DNA of 64,000 bases from Brachionus rotundiformis (GCA_016802295.1 JAESIW010000200.1:754107-818106), one strand, 5' to 3'; positions 22,901-34,800 are shown, counted from the first letter of the stretch. The notes: a model not told the origin generated them from the sequence alone. Program-made: numbers and translations.

Positions 22901-25234
22901 AATTGATAGAAATATTCGTATCTCGGTTTGTTTGTTTAGAATTTCCGAATTTTTCTCACTTGGATCAAATTTTTAATTCTCATCAAGTTTTTCATAATAA
23001 AATATTGTTTTGATAAAAACAATTAAACATTTATTTATTTTTCTTTCAGTCATTGTAGTCATTCATCGATTTGGTTCAGACTTAAAAATATTACTTATTT
23101 GGCAAAAGTTAAATGCAAATTTAACAATGCCAAAGATTATTTCCTCAAATTTTCTTATGGCAAAGATTTAAAAAATTAATTTGAACAAAATTATAAAAAT
23201 GCAAAAATAGACATCTTTTTAGATAAATAATTTTTTTCTTTTTCAAAAATATAATATTATCTTTACGACTGTTTAAGCTATGGCTTAAAAATTAGAAGTG
23301 GCACATTTATCTTTAGCACGGCAGTTGACTTTTATTTTACGATGATTAGATGAATTCGAAAAAAATAAAATAATATCAAAGATTATGCTCAACAATAGAA
23401 TCTTAGGTCTTATTAAACAAAATATGTAGACAATACAAAATATCTTAATAAGTTACTAGAAATAAGTTAACTAGTTCACTATTGCGCTATCAGGTAAGCG
23501 ATACTTAGTTGTTTCTGTTGGTGCAAAGCTTTACTCTCCTTACTTTGTACGTCTTCTAAGTTCATATGTTGGTCCCAATAAACCAAGTTCGCTTTTAAAA
23601 ATTAGATCTTTAAATTTAAGATTAGAAGTAATTATATTAAACTTTTTGACTTAGAAAAGTGATAATATTCTAACATGGTTAATTATACAGTTGTTAATGG
23701 TGTTTTCTGACCTTTGATAATAAATAATTCTGGTCTTTTTAAGAAAGTTTATTCACCTGATGTCCCATAGGTACCATAACATTTCTTTTTTCTTACAAAT
23801 TTTTCCAATACTAGTTCTAATTTTTGTTTTTCTTTTAGAATACGAATCAATTGACATCCTATTTAATTCGTAACTCTTTTCTTATCCATTTATTTACCAA
23901 GGTTTCTAATTTGTTTGATGATTTACGAATTAGAACAATTTTTGGAATGACAGTAAATGGACAGTGAGTATCCCTAACCCAGCACCATTTCGATAAATAA
24001 CTATTTTGAATCAAATTATAAATTTTTTTTAATTTCTAACCCCGCACCATAGCTCAAAAGCTTAATTACTTATTTATTTTCTTATTTTTACTTTTTTATA
24101 CGGGGTCATGTTAGAATTTTCGTACCAAAAAAGCATTTTTAAGCATGCACCACAAGCGAGCCAATTTCATAATGTGGTCGATGGTCGCTTATGCGCGCAC
24201 TAAAAGTTAAAATTCAAAATTTATCCCTCGCATTGTTTGGCAAAGGTTTACGGTAATTATAAAATTTAATATTTAGAAATATATTTTAGTCTATTAATCA
24301 GGTTTTATTAGAAATTGATGGTATCTGTCTTAACTTGGGTGCAAACTTTCTTCATTGATAATTTTATAGTCTTAATTGCTGTAGCTTGTATTATTACTAT
24401 TATTATTATTATTAATTTTAAAGAAAAATTTATCTGTGTCAAAAATTTATTTAATTAATTCTTCCTAAACCCACACTTGAATTTATGTGCAGTTATTTTT
24501 CAAAAATAATTAAAAGAAAATTTCGATTCATTTAGAGTCCTTTGATCAAGCTATCTTTTGTTTGGTTTTAAATTTTTTAAATTAGATTTAAAACTTTTAA
24601 GCTTTTAGAGTTGGCGATAAATTAAATTAATCTCAATGTCAATTAGCTGATTTTTATCAAAAATTCTAATTGGGAAATTATGTTGCAATGCATGCTGCAA
24701 AAATTTGGCAAATTAAAAATACTCTGTTAATTGCAATGCGACATAATAACGCATTTAAAATTTTTCATCAAAATGAGCTGATTGAAAGTTGAGCAAAATT
24801 TTATTTAAAAAATAAAATTGGTACAAGTGATCCATGTACAGATTTTTGAGTAACTCCACGCTTTTCAATGGCATTATTTCATAAAAATATCTGAAGTATT
24901 GTGCAATTTAACTCTCTTTATATTCCCAATTGGAAGGTATCGGATTGTAATGCTCGTTTAAAGTATCACATCTTATAATACTCTATAAAAAAAAGTTTAA
25001 GTTTTGTTTTTTTATTTAACAAAATTATTTTATATGTTTTAAATTTCGTTTAATTTGTTAAAAAAAGTTATTTTTTAATTCAAAACAAAATACACTTATA
25101 CTTGATAAATCATTAATTACTAAAATATTTATAATATCTGATTTAGCAGAAAATTATTGATTACTTTAAATAATTGTAGTTAAAAATAAATTCAAATTAA
25201 ATATAATAATATAAATTTATTAAATTTAGATCTA
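19946..25234. other. Long gene-less AT-rich interval
   Basis: In about 5.3 kb I find no open frame with family resemblance. The one at 21262-21570 is Lys/Asn/Phe-rich and looks random. Small GC-richer islands lie near 20950-21080, 21590-21720 and 24120-24250. A possible piggyBac-type end (CACTCAAAACCCGGAGGGG, 20664-20682) and an (ATT)n run near 24400 are present. It could hold regulatory sequence or upstream exons of the LRR gene, but nothing shows this. Confidence 0.45.
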
Positions 25235-27514
25235 ATGATGAATATTATGCATATAATTTTAGTATTGTTTTTTTTATGCACCATCGAGGCAACATTGGAT
25301 GACTTTATCAAAAAATATCAATGTAATTTAGACCAAAAGAATCTAAAATGTTCGGACACAAGCCAAAAAATTCTCGATTTGAGCCTAATAGACAAAAAAT
25401 TGGACCATTTAGATGTATCTAATTGCCAAATAGAGAAAATTAAATTTCCCGAGAAGCCCTTGAGCTTATTTGCTCTAAACTTGTCCAACAATGTTCTGTC
25501 TGAATTGACCGAAAAACATTTCGCATCACTTCCTCATCTGAAAGAACTGGACTTATCTGCCAACAAACTAGAAAAAGTGCACAAGGCTGCATTCAAAGGT
25601 ATTTCACTTGAGCACCTAAATTTGTCAAGTACCGGGTACCAATTTTCGCACGAACTATGCGAACTAGAACTTCTAAAGACCCTAGATGTAAGCTTTTTGG
25701 ACCTAATTAAACTAGAGTGTCTAAACTCGATCAATTTGACCTCCTTGTTTGCCAAAAAATCACAAAACTTCGAGTCATCTTACCAGAACTGGCTGCCCAA
25801 TTTATCCGGTCTTAAATTCATAGACTTATCTAGCTCAGATATTGTCAATCTTGATTCTAAACATTTTAAAAACTTAAGCTTAACACATTTCATCTTTGCC
25901 AATAATCCACAAATAAACTCAACCAATTTAGAGCTTTTTTTTTCCAATAGTAGCATTTTGTCCAGCTTAAAGTGTCTAGTGCTTAAGCAAAGTGGACTGG
26001 ACAGCGACAAATTTCCCCTAGGCAAAATTATAGCCAAACACAATTCAATCTTAGACTTGGAAATGCTCGACTTGAGCAACAATAGTTACTCGGACGACCT
26101 GAACGAGTTTTTGTTTAACCAAAAAAACTTGGCCAATCTGAAATACTTTATGGCCAGTGGGAACAAATTTGAGGTCTGCAATATGAAACTAATGGAAAAA
26201 GGAGTAAAAAAACTGATGCATCTGGACATTTCGGGTAATAGGCTCAACGGCTCGTCCTGTTTATTTTCAGTAAGGTATTTAAAGTCTCTCACCTATTTGG
26301 ACATGTCACACAATTACTTAAATGGCAATTTAAACGAGATAGAGTTGAGTGACATTTTTTTTGAGCTTAAAAATCTAACCAATATAAACTTATCTTATAA
26401 TTATTTGGAAAAATTTGTGGTACGTTTTTCGCCAAATCATACCCGAATTAAATCCATAGACTTTTCGCACAATTATCTAACAAGATTCCGCTTCGAGCCA
26501 TTCGACTCGAAGACAGACTCGAATTTGGAAGATAAATTCTATGAAAAAGAAGATGAACAATTTGATGTAGTGGTAGAAAGTCCAGTCAAAGTAGAGTCAG
26601 ACGAACGCTACATATTTGTAGACACAATCAACCTAAGCCACAACAAATTTGAGGTAGTCAACATTCATCACCAATTTCAATCCATAGAAAACATCATGTA
26701 TTTGAACTTTAGCCACAATCCGATCATATTTGCCAATGGTCTGTCCGATGAGGCGGTCTTATTTGCCAACATGAGCATCCAAAGTGACCAAATGAGAAAA
26801 ATTTTGTGCATAGACAGACTGGATTTTGGCTCCAACTTCATGAAAAAAATTCCCAACATGATGCATAGCTGTATAAGCAAGGTAAACTTGGAAAACAATC
26901 AATTGGACAGAGGGCAGCGCCTAATCGTGTCCAACTTCACAATTTATTTTCTGGATGAGCTCAATTTGAAGAACAATAACATTGAGAGCATTAGCGTGGG
27001 ACTGTCTGGCCAAAAGTACATGAGCGATTTCTATCCGAGCAAGAACTCGCCAGTTGATTATTTTTATGGAAAAGTGAACAAAACTTTGGCAAATCACACT
27101 ATTTTAGACATCCGTGGCAACCAAGACTTCAAATGTGACTGTAGATTTTTCAAGACTATTCACGAATATGTATATTTCAATTTTTTAGTCGACTGTAGAC
27201 TTAGAGCTGAAGTTATCAAAAATTGTACATTTATAGTTAGCCAACCCGATGCCACAAAAACCAAACAATTGAACTCTAAGCTTAGATTTTCGTTTGTACT
27301 AACTTGTTTGTTCCTAATAGCTATTAGTTTTACACTTATTGTTTTTATGTGTTCTGATATGTGCAAAAATTTCACCTATTTTGACCAAATTCGAGCCATT
27401 TCTAGACAAAAATTTGACCAATTCAGAACAGAGCGCCAAAGCGAAAGCATTGACGTCCAATATAGCAAGCTTATTGACGAAGCTACGGTGTCGACTATTG
27501 AAATGAACTCTTAA
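25235..27514 (+). CDS. LRR receptor-like transmembrane protein (chaoptin/Toll ectodomain type)
   Basis: An intronless frame of 759 residues. Residues 1-20 form a signal peptide (IMHIILVLFFLCTIEA). The ectodomain, from about 45 to 680, contains some twenty leucine-rich repeats with the pattern LxxLxLSxNxL (such as LKELDLSANKLEKV, LEMLDLSNNSY, LTYLDMSHNYLNG, VDTINLSHNKFEVV). A Cys-rich C-terminal cap follows (CDCRFFKTIHEY ... DCRL). One transmembrane helix (about 686-706, FVLTCLFLIAISFTLIVFMC) precedes a 50-residue cytoplasmic tail. No TIR domain is present, so it is not a Toll receptor. Chaoptin-like adhesion or another LRR receptor role fits. A short remnant of its 3' end occurs inverted at 38957-39015, inside the duplicated segment. 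Confidence 0.85.
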   Translation: MMNIMHIILVLFFLCTIEATLDDFIKKYQCNLDQKNLKCSDTSQKILDLSLIDKKLDHLDVSNCQIEKIKFPEKPLSLFALNLSNNVLSELTEKHFASLPHLKELDLSANKLEKVHKAAFKGISLEHLNLSSTGYQFSHELCELELLKTLDVSFLDLIKLECLNSINLTSLFAKKSQNFESSYQNWLPNLSGLKFIDLSSSDIVNLDSKHFKNLSLTHFIFANNPQINSTNLELFFSNSSILSSLKCLVLKQSGLDSDKFPLGKIIAKHNSILDLEMLDLSNNSYSDDLNEFLFNQKNLANLKYFMASGNKFEVCNMKLMEKGVKKLMHLDISGNRLNGSSCLFSVRYLKSLTYLDMSHNYLNGNLNEIELSDIFFELKNLTNINLSYNYLEKFVVRFSPNHTRIKSIDFSHNYLTRFRFEPFDSKTDSNLEDKFYEKEDEQFDVVVESPVKVESDERYIFVDTINLSHNKFEVVNIHHQFQSIENIMYLNFSHNPIIFANGLSDEAVLFANMSIQSDQMRKILCIDRLDFGSNFMKKIPNMMHSCISKVNLENNQLDRGQRLIVSNFTIYFLDELNLKNNNIESISVGLSGQKYMSDFYPSKNSPVDYFYGKVNKTLANHTILDIRGNQDFKCDCRFFKTIHEYVYFNFLVDCRLRAEVIKNCTFIVSQPDATKTKQLNSKLRFSFVLTCLFLIAISFTLIVFMCSDMCKNFTYFDQIRAISRQKFDQFRTERQSESIDVQYSKLIDEATVSTIEMNS

Positions 27515-29838
27515 ATTTTAATTTAATTAAAACTTACTCGTCATCTAAATCTTGTATATTTAATTTTATTAATATTTAATAAATAGTTTTTAATAATAAT
27601 ATTTTAATTACTTAAACTAAATTGTGTATAGATTTCTCGGAAAATAATTAACTAGAGGCTCAAATTGGAGTCAGATAAAACTAACATAAATATGGTATAA
27701 GAAATTTGAAGTTGGCTTGGTATTTTACCAAGATTTATAGGAATTTGAAAAAATAATTGAAATTATAAATCCATTAATATTTTCCAAATAGTAGATTTAT
27801 AAGATATATCAATTAGAATCTAATTTAATATGTAGTGAAAATATATTAAATCTAAAAAAAATGAAAAACTTTTTAAAACTCAAATATTTAAATTGATTAA
27901 ATATTCAAATTTTTTTAAAATTCTTTTTTTAATTTTATATATCGGGAAAATTTAAATCGAAAGATTTTTAATTAGTCGTCATCTAAATTTTCTAATTTTA
28001 TCTCAATTAATATCTAAAATAATATTTTTTTCATTCAGGATAAAAAAACAAGTTTTAAAGCTGAAGAACAATTTCTGACATATGCTAAATTAAATGTAAA
28101 AAGAGGTTTTTTTTTAATATTATAATTTTCCAAATTTAAAAATTTTAAAATAGGCCCATTTAGTAAGATTAAAAATAATCAAATTTTATAAGATAAAAAC
28201 CTGTTAATTATAAATAGGATACAAAAAATATAAGATCCATTTTTGTTGTGGATTTTGAAACTTGATAAAAAATCCAATTTTTATTCAAAAAATGCTATAA
28301 AAGTGTCAGTTTAAAGGCACAGGGTGCTTTATTAGGTGGGTAGAAAAGTTTTTTAGATAATTCAAATTGTAAATCATTTAAATAATTAAATATAACAAAT
28401 GTAATGTTTTCTATATAGGACAATCTTAAAGTTGTTTAAAAATATTTATATACAATTAAAAAATCAAAGAAAGTAACTTAGTAATTCTGACAAATTTTCT
28501 TAAGTTGCGGTATAATTTAATCTAGTTGATGATAAAAAGAAAGATTCTGTAAATTAAATATCTAAGTAAATAAAGATCTTATTGGTAAATCAAATGATAC
28601 AGATCTAATAGATTTTTTGATATTTTAAAAATCTCTAAATAAATATTAAAAATAACTAAATCTAAAATATTAAGATATAAAATTTTTTATTATTATTCTA
28701 TTTAATTCTATTACTAATTACTAGTCACTTTAGTCACTTTGGATTTTTATTAATTTAATTAATTATCTTTCGGTTTGAATTTTTTAACTAATCAAAAAAA
28801 TGAATAAAAATAGATAAAATTTAAAAATCAAAATTTATTAAAATTTTTAATACCATAATATAAACATTCATATCACTTGCTTGCAATTAGAGAGTTACCA
28901 TAGTATCTTGTAGAAAAATAATTTTGAATCTCTAATTAAATTAAATTATATGAATGAATCTAGAAAATAGTCCACAACCAACAGACACTATCTCGATGAC
29001 AGATAACCAAAAGTCTAAGCGTTATGCGATTAGGTTGAATAGTTCAAAGAAAAAGAATCTGCTCCTCTCGACAAACACAAGCCACAATTATGTTTACGAC
29101 AAGTTGACCAAATACCAAAAGTGGCATCGATCACGACTCCAAAAATACTTGTCCGAAAAAATGCTTTTCTCACATGACCAAGAAAAAGACAAATTCATCA
29201 AACGACCAATTCTCTCCTATCTACCATCTGATCTTTCTCTCGACACGCTCAACTCTTCATTCTATAAATTAGATGACTTCACTTTGACAGAACAAGAATC
29301 TGAGTACACAAACATGAACAATAACAATACCTTGATTAGAAATAAAATGTTCAGTTCATCGCCAATGGCCGGCTCGCTCAATTCCTTCATTTCAATGACA
29401 ACTTTAACTCGATCAGACAATTACGAAACCCAAGAGCAGCACACTCAGACCAACATTGACATGCCAGAGATGAACAGACTTGTTGCTTTGATGGACAAAA
29501 ATTTGAGTGTGTTCAACAAGAATGGTCAAGCAAACATAGACGCTGATGGTTTTGTTAATTTTCTTATTGATTTCTATTTCAAAAGTAGAAACAAACAAAA
29601 AAAAGAAGACTTTGTAATCAGGGAAAAGTGTGACCAAAGTGTTGTGCCACCCGTACCAACTATGCTGCCAAATCAACTAGCTACCATTCAACAAGCTCCG
29701 GTTAAATTTGAGCCAAAGAATCAACTTCTAATCGACGAATTAAAGTCTGCACTTGAAAAACGTAATAAGAAAATCAATCAAAAGCTATCAATGTAAATAT
29801 TTTGAATAAAAATTATTTTAAAATTAAATTTTTAACTT
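27455..29838 (+). repeat. Inverted segmental duplication, left arm
   Basis: This segment recurs inverted at 36205-39020. It starts within the last codons of the LRR gene, crosses its 3' flank and contains the whole 280-codon gene plus about 40 bp after its stop. Identity is nearly complete around the 280-codon gene and its immediate 5' flank and falls with distance, with several small deletions. The proximal breakpoint is near 29838. Confidence 0.85.
28954..29796 (+). CDS. Unknown 280-residue protein, copy 1
   Basis: An intronless frame encoding a polar Ser/Asn/Lys-rich protein without signal peptide or membrane segment, so probably cytoplasmic or nuclear. Visible pieces are a basic N-terminal stretch (NSSKKKNLLLS), an aromatic-basic block (DKLTKYQKWHRSRLQKYL, about 49-66), a Ser/Thr-rich middle, and a charged amphipathic helix at the C-terminus (LLIDELKSALEKRNKK, about 258-273). 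I do not recognise the family; the C-terminal helix could be a short coiled coil or protein-binding motif. Copy 2 at 36243-37085 encodes exactly the same protein, with only silent differences noticed (GAC/GAT and TCA/TCT codons). Conservation of the protein argues that at least one copy is functional. Confidence 0.8.
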   Translation: MNLENSPQPTDTISMTDNQKSKRYAIRLNSSKKKNLLLSTNTSHNYVYDKLTKYQKWHRSRLQKYLSEKMLFSHDQEKDKFIKRPILSYLPSDLSLDTLNSSFYKLDDFTLTEQESEYTNMNNNNTLIRNKMFSSSPMAGSLNSFISMTTLTRSDNYETQEQHTQTNIDMPEMNRLVALMDKNLSVFNKNGQANIDADGFVNFLIDFYFKSRNKQKKEDFVIREKCDQSVVPPVPTMLPNQLATIQQAPVKFEPKNQLLIDELKSALEKRNKKINQKLSM

Positions 29839-30369
29839 AATTTCAAATTATTAAGAGTCTTAGTAAAAGTAAAAAAATATAAATATAAAATTCTATAAAT
29901 AAAACATGGTACATCTCTGATTGATTCGTCAACTGTCAAAGCCAGATAATGATGTTCAAAATCTCTGCTCAACGCTCTAAAATTTAATTTCTGCAGAGTT
30001 TGCAGAGCTCTATCAGAAAGCTATTTTTTTCTTGGACCATGTTGCATATTTATCTAAAATGTTTAAACATATTCACAAAATTACCGTAGTTCCTCAAATA
30101 AAGTAACCACAAATTGAAGAAACATGCTTGTTTTTCAATCAAAAATCCTCCTTTAGTTAAATTATTTGTTTACACATAATGTGTTTTGTTTATAGAAAAT
30201 AATCGAATAGAAGAAATACGTATGACCGAACTATCCTTTATTTAATGAAATACGGTTTAAATTTTTCTCATAACCAATCTCATAATTTGACATCTAACTC
30301 ATAAGTTTAAGAAAGATCGTTCTCAAAGGATTTCCTCAAATAAAAGTAAACACAAATAGAAGAAACTTG
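29839..30369. other. Non-coding stretch
   Basis: No coding region seen. The phrases CCTCAAATAAA..GTAA(C/A)CACAAAT and AGAAAC(A/T)TGCTTG each occur twice (about 30093-30130 and 30333-30375), a possible short direct duplication. Confidence 0.35.
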
Positions 30370-30560
30370 CTTGTGTTTAAACAGTCCAGGAACCAATTCC
30401 TAACTAGGATCTTGGAAGAAATTTCAGGAGTTAATAGGAACAAGACTCTTAATAGGATCTTAATAAAATTTTGACTAAATTCTTATTCAGTCCTATCTGG
30501 CCAGGATTTGTTAAGATTTTTATTAAGATTCCGAAAAGGAATCCTAAATGAAATCTTTTC
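30370..30560. repeat. AAGATCTTAA-type dispersed repeat, second copy
   Basis: Contains repeated AGGATCTT, TCTTAATA, TTAAGATT words flanked by CCAGGAACC/GGCCAGGA patches, resembling 16075-16500. The relationship is judged by eye only. Confidence 0.3.
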
Positions 30561-30649
30561 AAAATATCTTTTTGCAATAAGAATATTTCTAATATTCAAC
30601 CATCATCTAAAAATTTTGTATTAAAACTATTTTCTTAATTAAAGAGATC

Positions 30650-31090
30650 GTCTGGCATTTTGAATGAATTGTGTAAGAAGGTAGACTCAGTTAAATTAGC
30701 TGTTGAAGTCATCCAGACATTTATAGAAACGATTCAAGGTCAAGTTATTTTATCTGAATGAATCGAAAAAATTGACCGTAATTTTGGTCATGTAATGGAC
30801 AGACTTGATGTGTTAGAACGACAGCCAACTAAAGATCTTCCTCAACCTGAAGCAAATCAAAACTTCAACGGTTGAATAAGAAAACAGGTGAGATACAGCC
30901 GAAGAAGCTCAAGAGTGTCGAAACGTTTGTTGATAATAGGGAGAACATTGTCAAGACAAAGTTGGCGATAATTTGGATGACTTGGAGCTTGTCTAGGATG
31001 AAGATTCTCAAGAGACAACCAAGTCCTGATAAAAAGCAATTAACTACATTGAATCAAGGCATCAGCATGCATTCATTGCCTTTAGTTTAA
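30650..31090 (+). pseudogene. Coiled-coil ORF1/gag-like relic
   Basis: The plus strand reads LNELCKKVDSVKLAVEVIQT, a stop, then GHVMDRLDVLERQPTKDLPQ, followed by short frames to 31090. The heptad-like character resembles the N-terminal coiled coil of LINE ORF1 or gag-like proteins. Stops show it is decayed. No catalytic domain is attached, so the call is tentative. Confidence 0.3.
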
Positions 31091-31853
31091 GAACCTATAT
31101 TTTATTGTTTTAATTTTTATTATATGATGCTTTTATACATTTTATCTGTTTGGCTCATTTATTTTTCTAATTAACGTTTACAAAAAAAAAATTTATAAAA
31201 CAATCATTGAAAAACTGAATAACTCTTAATCAAAAAATGATATAAGGATCCTAAATGTTTTTTAAATTTCTACGAACTTGAATTCAAAGTTAAGTCTAAA
31301 AAGTGCGACTTAGTCAAAACAGAAGTAGAATTTCCAGGTGACGGAAGTTGGAACGGCCTCAGAACTTAACGCAAGTACTGCCGTTATAAATTTTTGGGAA
31401 CTTAAAGGAATTCATGTTAGGATTCTGTAGCTGGTTAAGATCTGGTTTCTGGGATAATAATAATTTTATTGATGTGACAATATTTTTTAACTTGGAAACA
31501 AAAACAATCAATTTCCAAAAAGACTAGGACAAAAAACAACATCCAATACCAATTAGCAAAAAAATTCAATCAAACTCAACTGCTAGCACAATGTGTTCAA
31601 ATCAAAAACGAATTTAAATTTGCTTTGGCAACTTTAGCTGATTGTTATTTAAATTTCGACTACTTTTAGAGCAAGTAGACGAACATGCGCTTTTCTTCTC
31701 TAAATTAGTAACAATTTAGAATAATGCTCTCGCATACGGCTGGCTCACGCTCTACACCCGGGGCCACGGGACCCATTGATGTACAAATCAGCTAACAAAA
31801 TAGTCAAGCATGCCGTGTGGATGTGTACATGTGTGAGTGGCAGAGTGAGTCAA

Positions 31854-31880
31854 AGTGTGTGTGTGTGTGTGTGTATGTAT
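31854..31880. repeat. (GT)n microsatellite
   Basis: A GT dinucleotide run of about 20 bp followed by GTATGTATGT. A short (AC)n run lies at 32057-32067. Confidence 0.9.
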
Positions 31881-32006
31881 GTTAGCTAAATTCATCTAAA
31901 CAAAAATATTAACAAGCTCATTTAATTTTAAATTTTTTCTTTTTTTTTTTTAAATATAAAATAAATTTATTTAGATTTTTAATCTTTCTTTTTTGATTTT
32001 TTTAAA

Positions 32007-33429
32007 ATGTTTAATATGACAAGCGACGACCAATCACCACGCACACTGTAACATTATACACACACACATTAAACTATCCATGAGCTATCTATAATTACTT
32101 TTGTTCAAGATACGTCGGCAATTTGAGTCCGCACGTCACCGAAGAGCTGCTCATCGCCCTGTTCAGCCAAATCGGCGAATGCAAGAGCTGTAAAATAATT
32201 CACGAGGTATTCTTTTGCTAAACTAGCCAACATAGGCAATTAATTAGTGAGCCATTGCAGCCGGGCAACGACCCGTACGCGTTCATCGAGTTCAGCGAGT
32301 CGCAGGCGGCCGCCGCGGCCCTCTCGGCCATGAACAAGCGAAGCTGTCTCGGCAAAGAGATGAAAGTGAACTGGGCGACCACGTCCGGCGCCCACCAGAC
32401 CAAAGTGGACTCGAGCAGTAACTCCGCAGCGAGCTTTTAACCAACCATGGACTAAACTTTACCCATTTAGAGCACTATCACATATTCGTGGGCGACTTGG
32501 CGCCCGAGATCGACCAGCAGACGCTGCGCGACGCCTTCTCGCCCTTCGGCGAGATATCCGACGTCAAAATAATGAAAGACCCGCAAACGCTGGTGCACAA
32601 AGGCTACGGCTTTGTGTCGTTTGTGAACAAAGTGGACGCCGAGGCCGCCATAGCCCAAATGAACGGCCAATGGCTGGGCACGCGCAAGATTCGCACCAAC
32701 TGGGCCACGCGCAAAGTGCAGCCGGGCGGCATGGCCGACGGCCAGCCCAAATTCGGCAACAAACTCGATTACAGCGAAGTGTGGTCAAGATCGAGCGACA
32801 CGAATAGCACAGTTTACTGTGGCGGCCTGAACAACATCAGCGAAGAGCTCATACGAAACACGTTCGGCATTTACGGACAAATAATCGGCGTGCACCCGTT
32901 TCCGGACAGGGGCTACGCGTTCGTGCGTTTCGCGACCAAAGAGGCCGCGTGTAGCGCCATTTGCGGCGTACACGGCACCGAAATAAACGGCTCGGTGGCC
33001 AAGTGCTCGTGGGGCAAGGAGAACATAGACATAAGCCCGTCGTCGGCGCTCGGCATGGCCAGCTCGTTGTACCCGGCGGCCAACGGCGGCCTGGCCAGCA
33101 CAGCCGCCGCCGCCCTTGTCGCCCAGAACACCCAGCTGCAGAATCAGCTCGGCGGCAACAACCCGTGGGGCAATCCGGGCGCCCCGGCCGCCCAGTCACA
33201 GTCCCAGAACTGGACAGCCAACTACCCGTGGACCGCCGGGCCCGGATACCCCCAGGCCGCCCAGTACTGGCAGGGCTACCCCGGCTACCAGAACCCCATG
33301 ATTCAGGGCTGGGGCGTGATGCCGCCTGCTGGCGCCACAGGCTCCTCGGCCGGCCCCCAGCCCCAGGCAAACCCGCAATACGCTCAAATGGGACAATATC
33401 AGCAAGGTACTAAGTACACCACGCGTTGA
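32007..33429 (+). CDS. TIAR: TIA1/TIAR family RNA-binding protein (three RRMs)
   Basis: Four exons, 32007..32047, 32110..32206, 32261..32417 and 32471..33429, with GT-AG introns of 62, 54 and 53 nt, give 417 residues. The start could equally be the in-frame ATG at 32016, giving MTSDDQSPRTLYVGNL. RRM1 has LYVGNL and DPYAFIEF, RRM2 IFVGDLAPEI and KGYGFVSF, RRM3 VYCGGL and RGYAFVRF. The C-terminal third is rich in Ala, Gln, Pro, Gly and Trp, the prion-like region of this family. TIA1/TIAR proteins bind U-rich RNA, influence alternative splicing by recruiting U1, and nucleate stress granules. The coding exons are strikingly GC-rich against AT-rich surroundings and introns. The last exon might be alternatively spliced near AAGGTACTAAG at 33403. 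Confidence 0.92.
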
Positions 33430-34430
33430 CTTTTTTTTTGTCTTAACACTTTTTTTCCTTTTAGATTAAAACAACAGCAATTAATTAATTAAATTAATTT
33501 TAGAGAAAAAAAAAACCAATTATTCTACAAAATGATTTTATTTATCTATTACAAAAACAAAAATATAAATATATTTTTCATTTTCTTTTATTTTCTTCTA
33601 CTTTTCCTCTTTGGTCTACTTGTGCGACAGATTAATTTGAAATCGTTTAGGGAAGGGATAAATTGATAGAGAAAATTTTTGTTGCTATCGAATTCAACCG
33701 AATTTATGATTATATATAAATATGATATATATATATAATTTAATTATTATTATTATTATTATATTTTTTAAAATTAATTTCTTCCTGGCGATTTTCTCTC
33801 AGTCCAATATCCATATCTTTATAAACTTACGAACGATGCTCTTGATTTTTGACTTGTTTCGATTGTTATATTCTGAATTTTAATATTTTTAACTTTATTT
33901 TCGTCTCTTATAATTCACCTTAAAATATATTTTTAATTTTATTATTTTTTGTCACTGATTTGACTTACTCTAATTCAATTTTCACTCTATTATTTATAAA
34001 CTCAAAACTAAAAAATCGAATAAAAATTTTGAAAAATATTTTTTATTTTAATTTTTATCTTATTTTAAAAGTAATGGCAAAATAAAATTAGAAAAACTAA
34101 TGATTAATAAATCATTTAATTTTTATAGAGGGCTGATAAATAGCAGCTAATTTTTATCGTCCAGTGTCATACTTTTGTTGAGAACAGGATTTAAAAAATA
34201 TTTTTAATTTGTATTATTGGAAAAACTTATATAATAATTAGTAATTCCAGTGTTCATTTATTATTTAAATTTAAATTAAATTCAAAATGGCTAAAATTTT
34301 TTGTAGTTTAAAAAAAAGAAAAATATATATTATTTTTTTCTAGGTCTTCGCCATTTTCTTTTCTCGGTTTAACCATTTTGATTTTCTGCTAATCGATTAT
34401 TGAAGCTCAATATTTGACTCGATGTAGTCG
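33430..34430. other. TIAR 3' flank
   Basis: AT-rich sequence with (AT)n and (ATT)n runs near 33715-33760, probably holding the long 3' UTR of TIAR. No other gene seen. Confidence 0.5.
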
Positions 34431-34560
34431 CTAATTGAACTTGGATCGATCGATGGTTCAATGTAGGTTTGGATTGTCCTGAAAAAGTCCACATTTAAAG
34501 AACAAATTTGTCTCAAGACCCGGGAGAGCCTTTTTTCAACGGCCTCTTTAAGAATTTTTC
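34385..34560 (-). other. Open frame fragment, unassigned
   Basis: A minus-strand frame of about 55 codons includes LKEAVEKRLSRVLRQICSLN and RTIQTYIEPSIDPSSISDYI before a stop. The composition looks coding, but there is no start codon. It may be the tail of the SWIM-domain relic just upstream on the same strand after a frameshift, or a stray exon. Confidence 0.3.
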
Positions 34561-34800
34561 TCAATGTTAAGATCTAGAATCGGAAGTTCTAATAATTCTA
34601 ATTGATATCCGATACCAATCACATGCTTGCATATAAAATTTTTTCCCCAATATTGACAACTACAAATAATCAACTCCCAAATCCCATTGTTTACTTCAAT
34701 TACATGCATTGAATCACTCCAAATTTTATACTGATTGCAACTGTCCCAAGTTGTTTTTTGCAAATACACTTAGCGCATTTCTTTGCAGATTATTAAAAAG
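34548..34800 (-). pseudogene. MULE transposase SWIM zinc-finger fragment
   Basis: The minus strand encodes SDSMHVIEVNNGIWELIICS followed by CSCQYWGKNFICKHVIGIGY, the CxC...CxH SWIM zinc finger that ends many MULE (Mutator-like) transposases. Only this terminal part remains and it is cut short by a stop. Confidence 0.65.

Noticed and set aside
25235..27514. LRR protein as a Toll receptor
   Set aside because: There is no TIR domain after the transmembrane helix, only a 50-residue tail.
28954..29796. 280-codon gene as a transposon gene because it is duplicated
   Set aside because: The duplicated unit has no terminal repeats or target duplication, includes part of a host gene, and the protein has no transposase or RT motifs.
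32564..33413. Several long open frames antisense to, or out of frame with, the TIAR gene
   Set aside because: They are shadows caused by high GC in the TIAR exon; their translations are Arg/Pro/Gly-rich and match no family.
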